Assembly: GCA_030619425.1 (NCBI GenBank)
Contig: JAUXBJ010000023.1
Coordinates: 1-10,539 of the forward strand
Source: a bacterium
Lineage (GTDB): Bacteria; Zixibacteria; MSB-5A5; GN15; FEB-12
Length of the DNA: 10,539 nucleotides
Direction of reading: 5' to 3'
This document shows positions 1 through 7,726 of the stretch, one piece after another (positions within the stretch are counted from its first letter, which is position 1; every line of letters begins with the position of its first letter). The notes beneath the pieces are model-generated. The model made no database searches. It had not been told where the DNA came from and saw only the letters and a program-made list of their open reading frames with translations. Made by a program: the position numbers and the translations under genes.

Positions 1-31
1 AGTACGAGTTGCATCAGCAGACCTCATTCAT

Positions 32-143
32 CGTCATTGCGAGCGACCGAAGACACTCGTGTCGCAGGGAGCGCGGCAATCTCTTACGTCATGTGTGCCA
101 ACAAATGAGATCGCCGCAGTCGCTGCGCTCCTTCGCGATGACG
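32..143. repeat. Imperfect foldback repeat (tcattgcgag family)
   Basis: The left arm begins cgtcattgcgag at 32 and ends gcggcaatctc at 73-83. The right arm, read on the opposite strand, begins cgtcatcgcgaa at 143 and ends gcggcgatctc at 117-107. The two arms are therefore divergent inverted copies of one motif around a spacer of about 20 bases. It resembles dispersed, non-coding intergenic repeats rather than an insertion sequence: there is no transposase and no evident target duplication. Confidence 0.65.
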
Positions 144-150
144 ATTCTCG

Positions 151-180
151 TGTCATGCTGAGCGAAGTCGAAGCATGACG
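151..180. repeat. Short hairpin repeat (ctgagcg-agtcgaag family), copy 1
   Basis: A perfect 8-base inverted repeat, gtcatgct at 152-159 and agcatgac at 172-179, encloses the motif gagcgaagtcga. The same core occurs in opposite orientation at 201-225, so these are two members of one family lying about 20 bases apart. Confidence 0.6.
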
Positions 181-200
181 TGCTGTATCTAATCAAGGCC

Positions 201-225
201 GCCCTTCGACTCCGCTCAGGGTGAC
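201..225. repeat. Short hairpin repeat (ctgagcg-agtcgaag family), copy 2, inverted
   Basis: Read on the minus strand, this element carries gtcaccctgagcggagtcg followed by aaggg, matching the core of the 151-180 element in inverted orientation. The short stem is formed by ccct and aggg. I infer a dispersed intergenic repeat. Confidence 0.55.
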
Positions 226-228
226 GGT

Positions 229-273
229 GTCGAAACCCCTCCTACGGCGGGCTTTCAGCACAGGGGTTTCGAC
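229..273. repeat. Perfect 12-bp inverted repeat (gtcgaaacccct family), copy 1
   Basis: The arms gtcgaaacccct (229-240) and aggggtttcgac (262-273) are exact reverse complements separated by 21 bases. A second, slightly decayed member with the same left arm is at 5009-5052. Both copies lie downstream of minus-strand genes (murI and ligA), so a role in transcript 3' ends is possible, but neither is followed by a T-run on either strand. Confidence 0.75.
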
Positions 274-303
274 TTACAACTACAACTAGGTGGGGTGCCA
301 GTG

Positions 304-323
304 TTCCTTTCGCAGGAATGACG
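304..323. repeat. Short cgcaggaatgacga-type hairpin
   Basis: ttcct (304-308) and aggaa (314-318) form a 5-base stem with loop ttcgc, followed by tgacg. This resembles a remnant of a widespread intergenic repeat motif containing cgcaggaatgac. The stem is short, so the call rests mainly on resemblance and on its neighbours. Confidence 0.35.
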
Positions 324-365
324 AGGGGTGCAAGACGCGCGTCGTGCGAAAAACAGACTCGTCTG

Positions 366-1208
366 TCAATACCCACTGATATCCACTCTCGTGACTTTAT
401 CCAACAGTTCGCCCAAAAACCGGGTGGCGACTTTGGAAAATTTCTCCGGCACATCCGACACGAAGTACTTTCGTACTCCTTTGGGCATTCCACTGTCAGG
501 ACCGGTCGTGCGGAGCAGCCCGGCGTCGGTCAGCGACTGCAGCGCCACGCGTGCGGTCTCCTCGCCGCTGTCAATCAACGTAACTTTTTCCCCCATGACC
601 TCGGCGATCACATTCTTGAGCAGTGGGTAATGCGTGCAGCCCAGCACGAGCGCGTCGATCTCGACATCGTGCATCGTCTGCAAGTAATCACGCGCAATAA
701 GATAGGTCGCTTCTTGGTCGATGTATCCTTCCTCGGCCAATGGCACGAAGAGGGGACAGGCCAGCGAGAAGACCTTAATCTTCGGGTCGATGCGATGGAT
801 ACACCCGGCGTAGGCGTTGGAGCCGATGGTGGCATGGGTGCCGATGATACCGACGCGTCCGTTGGACGTCCGCTCCACTGCTGCCCGCGCACCCGGTTCG
901 ATAACGCCGACGATCGATAGTTCGTAGTCATCCTGCAACTCCTCAAGGGCTACCGACGAGGCCGAGTTGCAGGCGCAGATGATGAATTTGACGTCGTTCT
1001 CCAGCAGGAAAGCGATATCCTGCCTGGTGAACTGAGTGATGATCTCCTTGGAGCGACCGCCATACGGATAGCGGCCGACATCGCCGAAATAGACAATGTC
1101 CTCATGCGGCAGCAGCTTGAACAACTCCCGGGCGACGGTGAGACCGCCCACACCGGAGTCAAAGATACCGATCGGCGCCGTTGGCGAAATCAAGGAAGAG
1201 TTGGTCAT
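366..1208 (-). CDS. murI: Glutamate racemase
   Basis: Converts L-glutamate to D-glutamate in the cytoplasm for peptidoglycan stem peptides. The 280-residue length is normal for the family. Family landmarks are in order: the N-terminal GIFDSGVGGLTV (Asp17), a YPYG segment near residue 47, the first catalytic cysteine in CNSAS (Cys80; CNTAS is more usual), an AEEG segment near 158-161 and the second catalytic cysteine in GCTHYPLL (Cys191). Both cysteines of the two-base mechanism are present, so the enzyme should be active. Its ATG overlaps the stop of the upstream amidase gene as ATGA, which suggests translational coupling at the end of a smpB-amidase-murI operon. The pairing makes sense, since one product supplies and the other cleaves peptidoglycan. 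Confidence 0.96.
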   Translation of the reverse strand: MTNSSLISPTAPIGIFDSGVGGLTVARELFKLLPHEDIVYFGDVGRYPYGGRSKEIITQFTRQDIAFLLENDVKFIICACNSASSVALEELQDDYELSIVGVIEPGARAAVERTSNGRVGIIGTHATIGSNAYAGCIHRIDPKIKVFSLACPLFVPLAEEGYIDQEATYLIARDYLQTMHDVEIDALVLGCTHYPLLKNVIAEVMGEKVTLIDSGEETARVALQSLTDAGLLRTTGPDSGMPKGVRKYFVSDVPEKFSKVATRFLGELLDKVTRVDISGY

Positions 1209-2734
1209 CCGGCCTTGTCCTGATTTTGTGATTCGTACTTGGCTTTGAATTTCTTGATGGCATTGTAAACTGCCTTAGCCACCCGTTTGTGATACTTGCT
1301 GCTCTTGAGCGTCTTCTCCTCTTTCTTGTTGGAGATGAAACCAGCCTCGATCAGCACCGACGGTGTGAACACTTTGTTCAACACAAAGAACCCGGCTTGA
1401 TCGACCCCCCGTGACGGGATTTTGAGATTTCTGCGAAACTCACGCGCGAGCATCATGGCCAGGTCATACGATTCGGCCTGGAACTCGGTCATGATCATCT
1501 CGTTGAGGATGCTGAGAATCGGGTTCTCGAGTCCATATTCATCCTGTGGCGAGGCGGAATCGCCGCGATGTGCTTCGAGGGCGGATCGTTCCTTGAGGAA
1601 AAAGCTGTTTTCAAACTGAGCCACCGACCTGGCCGAGTCGTTTTTGGCGGGCGCCAGGAAGAAGACGTTCCAGCCGCGGGCTTTTTTCTTGACCGAGGCG
1701 TTGGCATGGATGGAAATGAACAGGTCCGCGCCGGCATCATTGGCGATCTTTGCGCGCTGATCGAGTGAGATATAGCGGTCCCGGTCGCGCGTCATCACCA
1801 CCCGAAACTGCTTGTCCTTGCGGATTAACTTAGCCAACTCTCGGGCGATTTCGAGTACCACTGTCTTCTCGCGAGTGCCACCCGGTCCGATGGCGCCGTA
1901 ATCAGACCCACCGTGACCGGGATCAATTACGATGACGTCGATTTTGTCGTCCGGTCCCACTATCGGAGTGGTGGCGGAAGTGTCCAGAGAAAAACCGGCA
2001 TCGGCAATCGTAATCTGAATGCGCGGTGGGTTGTAGGCCATCTTGTGATGAAACTTCTGCACCTTTCCCTTAAGCCGCATCGACACCTGACCCGACCCGG
2101 CCGCCTGGTGCGTCGACAGTTTGTACATACAACGCGAATCTTTGCGGCTCTTGATCAGAGACTGGTTGATCCGGCCGTTAGTGATGGAAACATTTAGCCA
2201 GTTGCCCTCGGTCTGAAATATCTCATACGGCAGAGCGCCGGTGAGCAGTATCTCAATCAGCAGTCCATTGGCCTTGGGCGACACGACCAGATCGGTTACA
2301 TTGAAATACTCCGAATCGATCCTCAGCAGGGCCTGCTCACCGTTGAAAGATATCGATTGGGGCAGGGCGCCGTTGAGGAAGCCGATAAAGGTCTCGGCCG
2401 GGAGATACAGTTGACCGTTTCGAAGGTCTGCCGGGAAGGTCATGTTGTAGCTGTTGTCGTTGAGCTTGAAGAAGGGAGAGTTGAGCACAAAGTCAAACCG
2501 GTTGACGCCGTCGGTGTAACTGATTTGGTGGCCCGCCGTTTCCCAGTCAAGGGTGCCGCCAAGTATCTCGGCCAGTTCGGAGAAGGACAGGTAGGTGATA
2601 CGATTCTGCCGGTAGGCGGCGATATTCTGCTTACCGCCGGAGAAAGTGACCTCGACGGTATCGGCGGACACCGAGCAGGCAAGTACGGTGCCGAGTAACA
2701 GAAGGCTGAAGAGCTGTCGAGATCGGGGTTGCAT
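1205..2734 (-). CDS. N-acetylmuramoyl-L-alanine amidase (Amidase_3) with N-terminal CuAO-N-like and AMIN-like domains
   Basis: A zinc amidase that cuts the bond between MurNAc and L-alanine, acting outside the inner membrane. Residues 1-24 form an export signal. Cleavage at SVSA/D is plausible; Cys20 in VLAC is a poor lipobox because of the Leu at -2. Residues ~25-135 resemble a copper-amine-oxidase N-terminal-like domain (YLSFSELAEILGG, LYLPAETF), and ~145-245 an AMIN-like targeting domain. The catalytic domain starts near 265, with the expected zinc and catalytic residues: His274 (DPGHGG), Glu289 (REK), His343 (SIHANA) and Glu463 (IEAGFISN). The lysine-rich tail is basic. Its ATG overlaps the smpB stop (TAATG), with AGGAAAG as ribosome binding site inside smpB. 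An AmiC-type role in cell separation is plausible but not shown. Confidence 0.93.
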   Translation of the reverse strand: MQPRSRQLFSLLLLGTVLACSVSADTVEVTFSGGKQNIAAYRQNRITYLSFSELAEILGGTLDWETAGHQISYTDGVNRFDFVLNSPFFKLNDNSYNMTFPADLRNGQLYLPAETFIGFLNGALPQSISFNGEQALLRIDSEYFNVTDLVVSPKANGLLIEILLTGALPYEIFQTEGNWLNVSITNGRINQSLIKSRKDSRCMYKLSTHQAAGSGQVSMRLKGKVQKFHHKMAYNPPRIQITIADAGFSLDTSATTPIVGPDDKIDVIVIDPGHGGSDYGAIGPGGTREKTVVLEIARELAKLIRKDKQFRVVMTRDRDRYISLDQRAKIANDAGADLFISIHANASVKKKARGWNVFFLAPAKNDSARSVAQFENSFFLKERSALEAHRGDSASPQDEYGLENPILSILNEMIMTEFQAESYDLAMMLAREFRRNLKIPSRGVDQAGFFVLNKVFTPSVLIEAGFISNKKEEKTLKSSKYHKRVAKAVYNAIKKFKAKYESQNQDKAG

Positions 2735-3198
2735 TAATAATCTTTCCTGAGAGCCTTCTTGATATTCCTGTCCGCTTCCGCCTCGGCAATAGCCTGGCGC
2801 TTGTCATGCCTTTTACGCCCCACGGCCACAGCCAGTTCGATTTTGACCAGGTTGCCCTTGAAATAGATGGCCAAAGGAATCAGGGTCAGTCCTTTCTGTT
2901 CAGTCTGAACAAACAGCTTGCGGATTTCTCTCTTGTGCAAAAGGAGGCGTCTGGTTCGCAGGGGGTCCTGCTCGACGTCGGTGGCCATCTTGTAGGGTGA
3001 TATATGCAGATTCCTCAGTAATACCTGACCGTTCTCGACAACGGCATGTGCGTCCGACAAATTGACTTTTCCCTCACGGATAGACTTGACCTCCGCCCCC
3101 TTCAACTCGATTCCGGCTTCAAGCTTGTTCAGTATCGTATAATCGTGCCAGGCCTTCCGATTTCGAGTGACATAGCGAATTTGCTCATCCTCTTTCAT
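2734..3198 (-). CDS. smpB: SsrA-binding protein SmpB
   Basis: Partner of tmRNA in trans-translation: it binds the tRNA-like part of SsrA and brings it to stalled ribosomes. From the ATG at 3198 the protein is 154 residues, a typical length. Recognisable segments are RNRKAWHDY, GIELKGAEVKSIREGKVNLSDA, the HISPY segment, DPLRTRRLLLHKREI and the conserved basic end VGRKRHDKR, followed by a short lysine-rich tail as expected for the part that enters the mRNA channel. An in-frame TTG at 3234 would add 12 residues not typical of the family; I prefer the ATG. Neither start has a clear Shine-Dalgarno sequence, and a promoter-like sequence lies immediately upstream, so a leaderless transcript is possible. 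First gene of the smpB-amidase-murI operon. No ssrA gene is in the window. Confidence 0.95.
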   Translation of the reverse strand: MKEDEQIRYVTRNRKAWHDYTILNKLEAGIELKGAEVKSIREGKVNLSDAHAVVENGQVLLRNLHISPYKMATDVEQDPLRTRRLLLHKREIRKLFVQTEQKGLTLIPLAIYFKGNLVKIELAVAVGRKRHDKRQAIAEAEADRNIKKALRKDY

Positions 3199-3205
3199 GG
3201 CGCCA

Positions 3206-3234
3206 AGAATAGGTGAAAGAGCCTCTGATGGCAA
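3206..3234 (-). promoter_or_regulatory. Candidate sigma-70 promoter of smpB, giving a leaderless transcript
   Basis: Read on the minus strand, TTGCCA (3234-3229, 5 of 6 to consensus) and TATTCT (3211-3206, 4 of 6) are separated by exactly 17 bases. The smpB ATG begins only 7 bases after the -10 box, so transcription would start at or next to the start codon. This agrees with the absence of a ribosome binding site. Confidence 0.4.
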
Positions 3235-3284
3235 TTAAAATCGCTGCGCCGGCAGTAGGTCCATAGTGACATCTTGTCGTCATC

Positions 3285-3296
3285 CTAAAGCTTTAG
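3285..3296. promoter_or_regulatory. 12-bp perfect palindrome in the divergent smpB / receiver-gene intergenic region
   Basis: ctaaagctttag is a perfect palindrome lying between the divergent starts of smpB and the first receiver gene. Its central nine bases, taaagcttt, recur at 3787-3795 upstream of the second receiver gene, at almost the same distance from the start codon (about 80 and 78 bases). It could be a dimeric operator or a remnant of duplicated upstream DNA; no factor can be named. Confidence 0.3.
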
Positions 3297-3327
3297 CATC
3301 TTCAGGTCGACTAATGTAGGAGAGAGT

Positions 3328-3441
3328 ATGGGGAGCAAAACGGGCATCGGCCTGTTGCGTAAAAGGACGACTAATGGCTTCTGGCAATCCAAAGAAACCA
3401 GCCACGATTCTGGTGGTGGACGACGAGGAAGTTATCGTTGA
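3328..3441 (+). other. Possible 37-codon leader ORF overlapping the first receiver gene
   Basis: The ATG at 3328 has a strong Shine-Dalgarno sequence (AGGAG, 3318-3322, 5-base spacing), better than that of the receiver gene itself. The frame runs 37 codons and ends TGA at 3439-3441, inside the receiver gene in another frame. The peptide (starting MGSKTGIGLLRKR) resembles nothing I know. It may be a leader affecting translation of the receiver gene, or chance; I lean to chance or weak coupling. Confidence 0.2.
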
Positions 3442-3772
3442 TCTGCTACTGAATATCCTTCAACGTGAGGGCTACCAGATGCACTGTGCCCGATCAGGCC
3501 GTCAGGCCGTAGAAATAGCCATGAAAGTCAGTCCGGATTTGATAATCATGGATATTCTCATGCCGGATCTGGACGGTTACGGTGCTACCGAATTGATCAA
3601 GCAGAACTCGTCGCTCAAGGATGTGCCGGTGATTTTCCTGACCGGACGATCAGCCGAAGAGGATGGCGGCAAAGCCTTTGCCACCGGCGCCACAACGTTC
3701 ATCAGAAAGCCGTTCAAGAACCAGCAGATCAAGGATCTGGTCAATCTGACCTTCATGTCGTTGGCGACCTGA
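3374..3772 (+). CDS. Stand-alone response regulator receiver (CheY/Spo0F-like), first of a tandem pair
   Basis: A single receiver domain of 132 residues with no output domain, so it probably acts by protein contact or in a phosphorelay. The acidic pocket is at Asp16-Asp17 (VVDDEE), the phosphoacceptor at Asp60 (IIMDILMPD), the switch Thr at 90 (FLTG) and the invariant Lys at 112 (RKPF). All residues for phosphorylation are present. The start ATG at 3374 has AAAGGA at 3362-3367; the frame has a stop at 3317-3319 and no better start between. The next gene encodes a close homologue with the same residue numbering (Asp60, Thr90, Lys112), so the two look like a tandem duplication. No histidine kinase is in the window, so the partner is unknown. 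Confidence 0.93.
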   Translation: MASGNPKKPATILVVDDEEVIVDLLLNILQREGYQMHCARSGRQAVEIAMKVSPDLIIMDILMPDLDGYGATELIKQNSSLKDVPVIFLTGRSAEEDGGKAFATGATTFIRKPFKNQQIKDLVNLTFMSLAT

Positions 3773-3786
3773 TCTGCTCTTTCTGG

Positions 3787-3795
3787 TAAAGCTTT
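3787..3795. promoter_or_regulatory. taaagcttt motif upstream of second receiver gene
   Basis: Exact nine-base match to the core of the palindrome at 3285-3296. It lies just after the stop of the first receiver gene and 78 bases before the GTG of the second. It belongs to a wider similarity between the two upstream regions: cggcct follows at exactly +62 in both, and aaagga at +76 and +73. Confidence 0.25.
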
Positions 3796-3872
3796 GCAGC
3801 GGGAAAGCCGACATATCAGACTATGAGAGATAATCCAGCCATGCCGGCCGGCCTCGACCAAAGGAAAAAACC

Positions 3873-4274
3873 GTGACCCAGAAGGTCAAGATAAGCACAG
3901 CCCGCATTCTCGTGATAGACGACGAGCCCGAAATCACTGAAATCGTTGAGACTTTCCTGGAAGAATCAGGCTATCAGGTAGCCGTCGAGAATTCGCCCAG
4001 TGAGGCGGTAGAAAAGGCACGCGCTTTCAAGCCCGACGTGGTTCTTCTGGACATCATGATGCCCGGCGTAGACGGTTACGATATCTGCCAGCAACTGAAA
4101 GCAGACACGCAGTTTGCCGGGGTGCCGATCATCTTTCTGACCGGCAAAGACAGGACTGACGACATGGGGCGCTCGTTCCGTTCCGGCGGTGACATGTTTA
4201 TCAAGAAGCCGTTTTCCTGCGAACGGCTCCTCGAAATCGTCAATATCGTGCTGCTGTCGACCGGCAAGCGTTGA
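3873..4274 (+). CDS. Stand-alone response regulator receiver, second of a tandem pair
   Basis: A 133-residue receiver-only protein. Acidic pocket Asp16-Asp17-Glu18 (VIDDEPE), phosphoacceptor Asp60 (VVLLDIMMP), Thr90 (FLTG) and Lys112 (KKPF) are all present. The start is GTG at 3873 with AAAGGA at 3860-3865, seven bases away; no in-frame ATG fits better. The gap of 100 bases from the first receiver gene suggests cotranscription is possible but not certain, because the gap contains sequence resembling the first gene's own upstream region. The two proteins share layout and length but differ along much of the chain, so the duplication is not recent. Its kinase and output partner are not in the window. 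Confidence 0.92.
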   Translation: MTQKVKISTARILVIDDEPEITEIVETFLEESGYQVAVENSPSEAVEKARAFKPDVVLLDIMMPGVDGYDICQQLKADTQFAGVPIIFLTGKDRTDDMGRSFRSGGDMFIKKPFSCERLLEIVNIVLLSTGKR

Positions 4275-4293
4275 GCCGGGCGGTAATTTTTTT
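4261..4293 (+). terminator. Weak candidate intrinsic terminator after the second receiver gene
   Basis: ccggc (4261-4265) pairs with gccgg (4275-4279) around a 9-base loop spanning the stop codon, and a run of seven T follows at 4287-4293. The stem is only 5 bp and lies seven bases from the T-run, so efficiency is doubtful. The T-run is immediately followed by the -35 box of the next gene. Confidence 0.3.
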
Positions 4294-4294
4294 G

Positions 4295-4323
4295 TTGACA
4301 TTTGTTGTGCACCGCACTATAAT
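4295..4323 (+). promoter_or_regulatory. Perfect-consensus sigma-70 promoter for the PHA-regulator-like gene
   Basis: TTGACA (4295-4300) and TATAAT (4318-4323) both match the consensus exactly, with an optimal 17-base spacer. The expected transcription start, near 4330, leaves only about 7-8 untranslated bases before the ATG at 4338. Strong constitutive transcription is predicted unless a repressor binds. Confidence 0.8.
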
Positions 4324-4337
4324 AGGGTGAGTAGGTT

Positions 4338-4928
4338 ATGAGAGTTATTAAGCGATACAGTAATCGGCGTCTGTACGACACAACCGATAGTCGCACCATC
4401 ACCCAGTCTCATCTGGCCTCAATGGTGCGTGAGGGCGCTGATGTCAAGATCGTGGATACCACCTCCGGGCGCGATATCACGCTGGCCGTACTGGGGCGGA
4501 TCATGATCAGTGAGGCGCCCCGGTGGGGTGACAGACGACAGACCACAGAAGTATTTTCCAAGCTCATAATGGTAGGAGGTGAAAAGTCCGTGTCTATTCT
4601 GAAAAACACCGTGTTGGCGTCGATCGGCGCCTTCCAGGTTACCAGGGCCAGGGCCGAGAAGGTCATCGATGATCTTATCAAGAAAGGTGATCTGGACAAG
4701 TCCAAACGCAAACAGGCTGTGATGGAGCTATTGGACAAGGCTGAGAAATCTACTTCCCAGTTGAAGGAGAAGGTTCTCAAAGAGGCCGGTCGAGCTCAGC
4801 AGGAAGTGACCGGCGCGGTCAAGAAACTCAACCTGGCCAGGCAGTCTGACATGAAGAAGCTTGAGACCAAAGTGGACAAGCTGGCCAAACAGCTTAAGAA
4901 GCTGGAGAAGAAACTGGACAGTTTTTGA
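4338..4928 (+). CDS. PHA-accumulation-regulator DNA-binding domain fused to a phasin-like coiled-coil tail
   Basis: Residues 2-60 (starting RVIKRYSNRRLYDT, then ITQSHLASMVREG and VKIVDTTSGRDIT) match the N-terminal DNA-binding domain of PhaR-type regulators (PHB_acc_N), which in known systems represses phasin genes and senses polyhydroxyalkanoate. Residues ~85-150 (TRARAEKVIDDLIKKGDLDKSKRKQAVMELL, in pieces) resemble phasin-like PhaF/COG3937 proteins, and ~165-193 form a lysine-rich heptad coiled coil. The usual PhaR C-terminal repeats are not evident. The start fits the family, whose members begin close to RVIKRY. It is transcribed from its own consensus promoter. No PHA synthase or other PHA gene is in the window, so a true link to PHA is inferred; it could serve another granule or surface. 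Family call confident, function moderate. Confidence 0.82.
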   Translation: MRVIKRYSNRRLYDTTDSRTITQSHLASMVREGADVKIVDTTSGRDITLAVLGRIMISEAPRWGDRRQTTEVFSKLIMVGGEKSVSILKNTVLASIGAFQVTRARAEKVIDDLIKKGDLDKSKRKQAVMELLDKAEKSTSQLKEKVLKEAGRAQQEVTGAVKKLNLARQSDMKKLETKVDKLAKQLKKLEKKLDSF

Positions 4929-5008
4929 TAGGCTGTAAGCTAACAGGTCTGGGTGGGGGAGTTATAGCGATTGTCATAAATATGTTCCGTTTCAGCGACA
5001 CCAGGTAG

Positions 5009-5052
5009 GTCGAAACCCCTGCCCCGAAGGGGTCGCGAAGCGAGGTTTCGAC
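5009..5052. repeat. Inverted repeat (gtcgaaacccct family), copy 2, between convergent genes
   Basis: The left arm gtcgaaacccct (5009-5020) is identical to the left arm of the element at 229-240. The right arm is shorter: ggtttcgac at 5044-5052 pairs over 9 bases. A nested hairpin ccccgaagggg lies at 5022-5032. It sits in the 203-base gap between the PHA-regulator-like gene and ligA, which converge, so it might block read-through; no T-run follows on either strand. Confidence 0.65.
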
Positions 5053-5066
5053 ATTTCCAGCGGCAT

Positions 5067-5097
5067 GTCAGGGTTTCTGACCTACATTTGCTGTAGG
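5067..5097. repeat. Two small adjacent hairpins downstream of ligA
   Basis: gtcag/ctgac (5067-5071 with 5077-5081) and cctaca/tgtagg (5081-5086 with 5092-5097) form two short back-to-back stems sharing base 5081. They lie within 65 bases of the ligA stop. They may contribute to the 3' end of ligA, but there is no poly-T. Confidence 0.3.
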
Positions 5098-5131
5098 GCA
5101 TGGCAATCGGAAAGTTATTCTGACAACCGAT

Positions 5132-7722
<2,591 letters not shown>

Positions 7723-7726
7723 GGCA

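Larger units (their letters stand above)
1..365. other. Gene-free, repeat-rich intergenic region downstream of murI
   Basis: I see no convincing coding sequence here. Open frames in this stretch are short or are shadows of murI. Most of the region is several short foldback elements standing side by side (listed separately at 32-143, 151-180, 201-225, 229-273 and 304-323). A small inverted repeat, acagac/gtctgt at 353-366, touches the murI stop codon; it has no T-run beyond it, so it is not a clear terminator. Sequence motifs of the kind tcattgcgagcg and ctgagcg-agtcgaag are known as dispersed intergenic repeats in many environmental bacteria. That recognition is from general knowledge, and their copy number in this genome cannot be judged from this window. 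Confidence 0.7.

Noticed and set aside
318..920. Long plus-strand open frame opposite murI
   Set aside because: It lies wholly antisense to a clear murI with all catalytic motifs; the translated product is low in structure and resembles no family.
3199..3234. N-terminal extension of SmpB from a TTG codon
   Set aside because: The 12 extra residues are not conserved in the family and would overlap the promoter-like boxes; the ATG at 3198 gives a normal length.
3785..3799. Sigma-54-like tggtaaagctttgca before the second receiver gene
   Set aside because: The GG and GC elements are one base too close for a sigma-54 promoter and the flanking consensus is poor.
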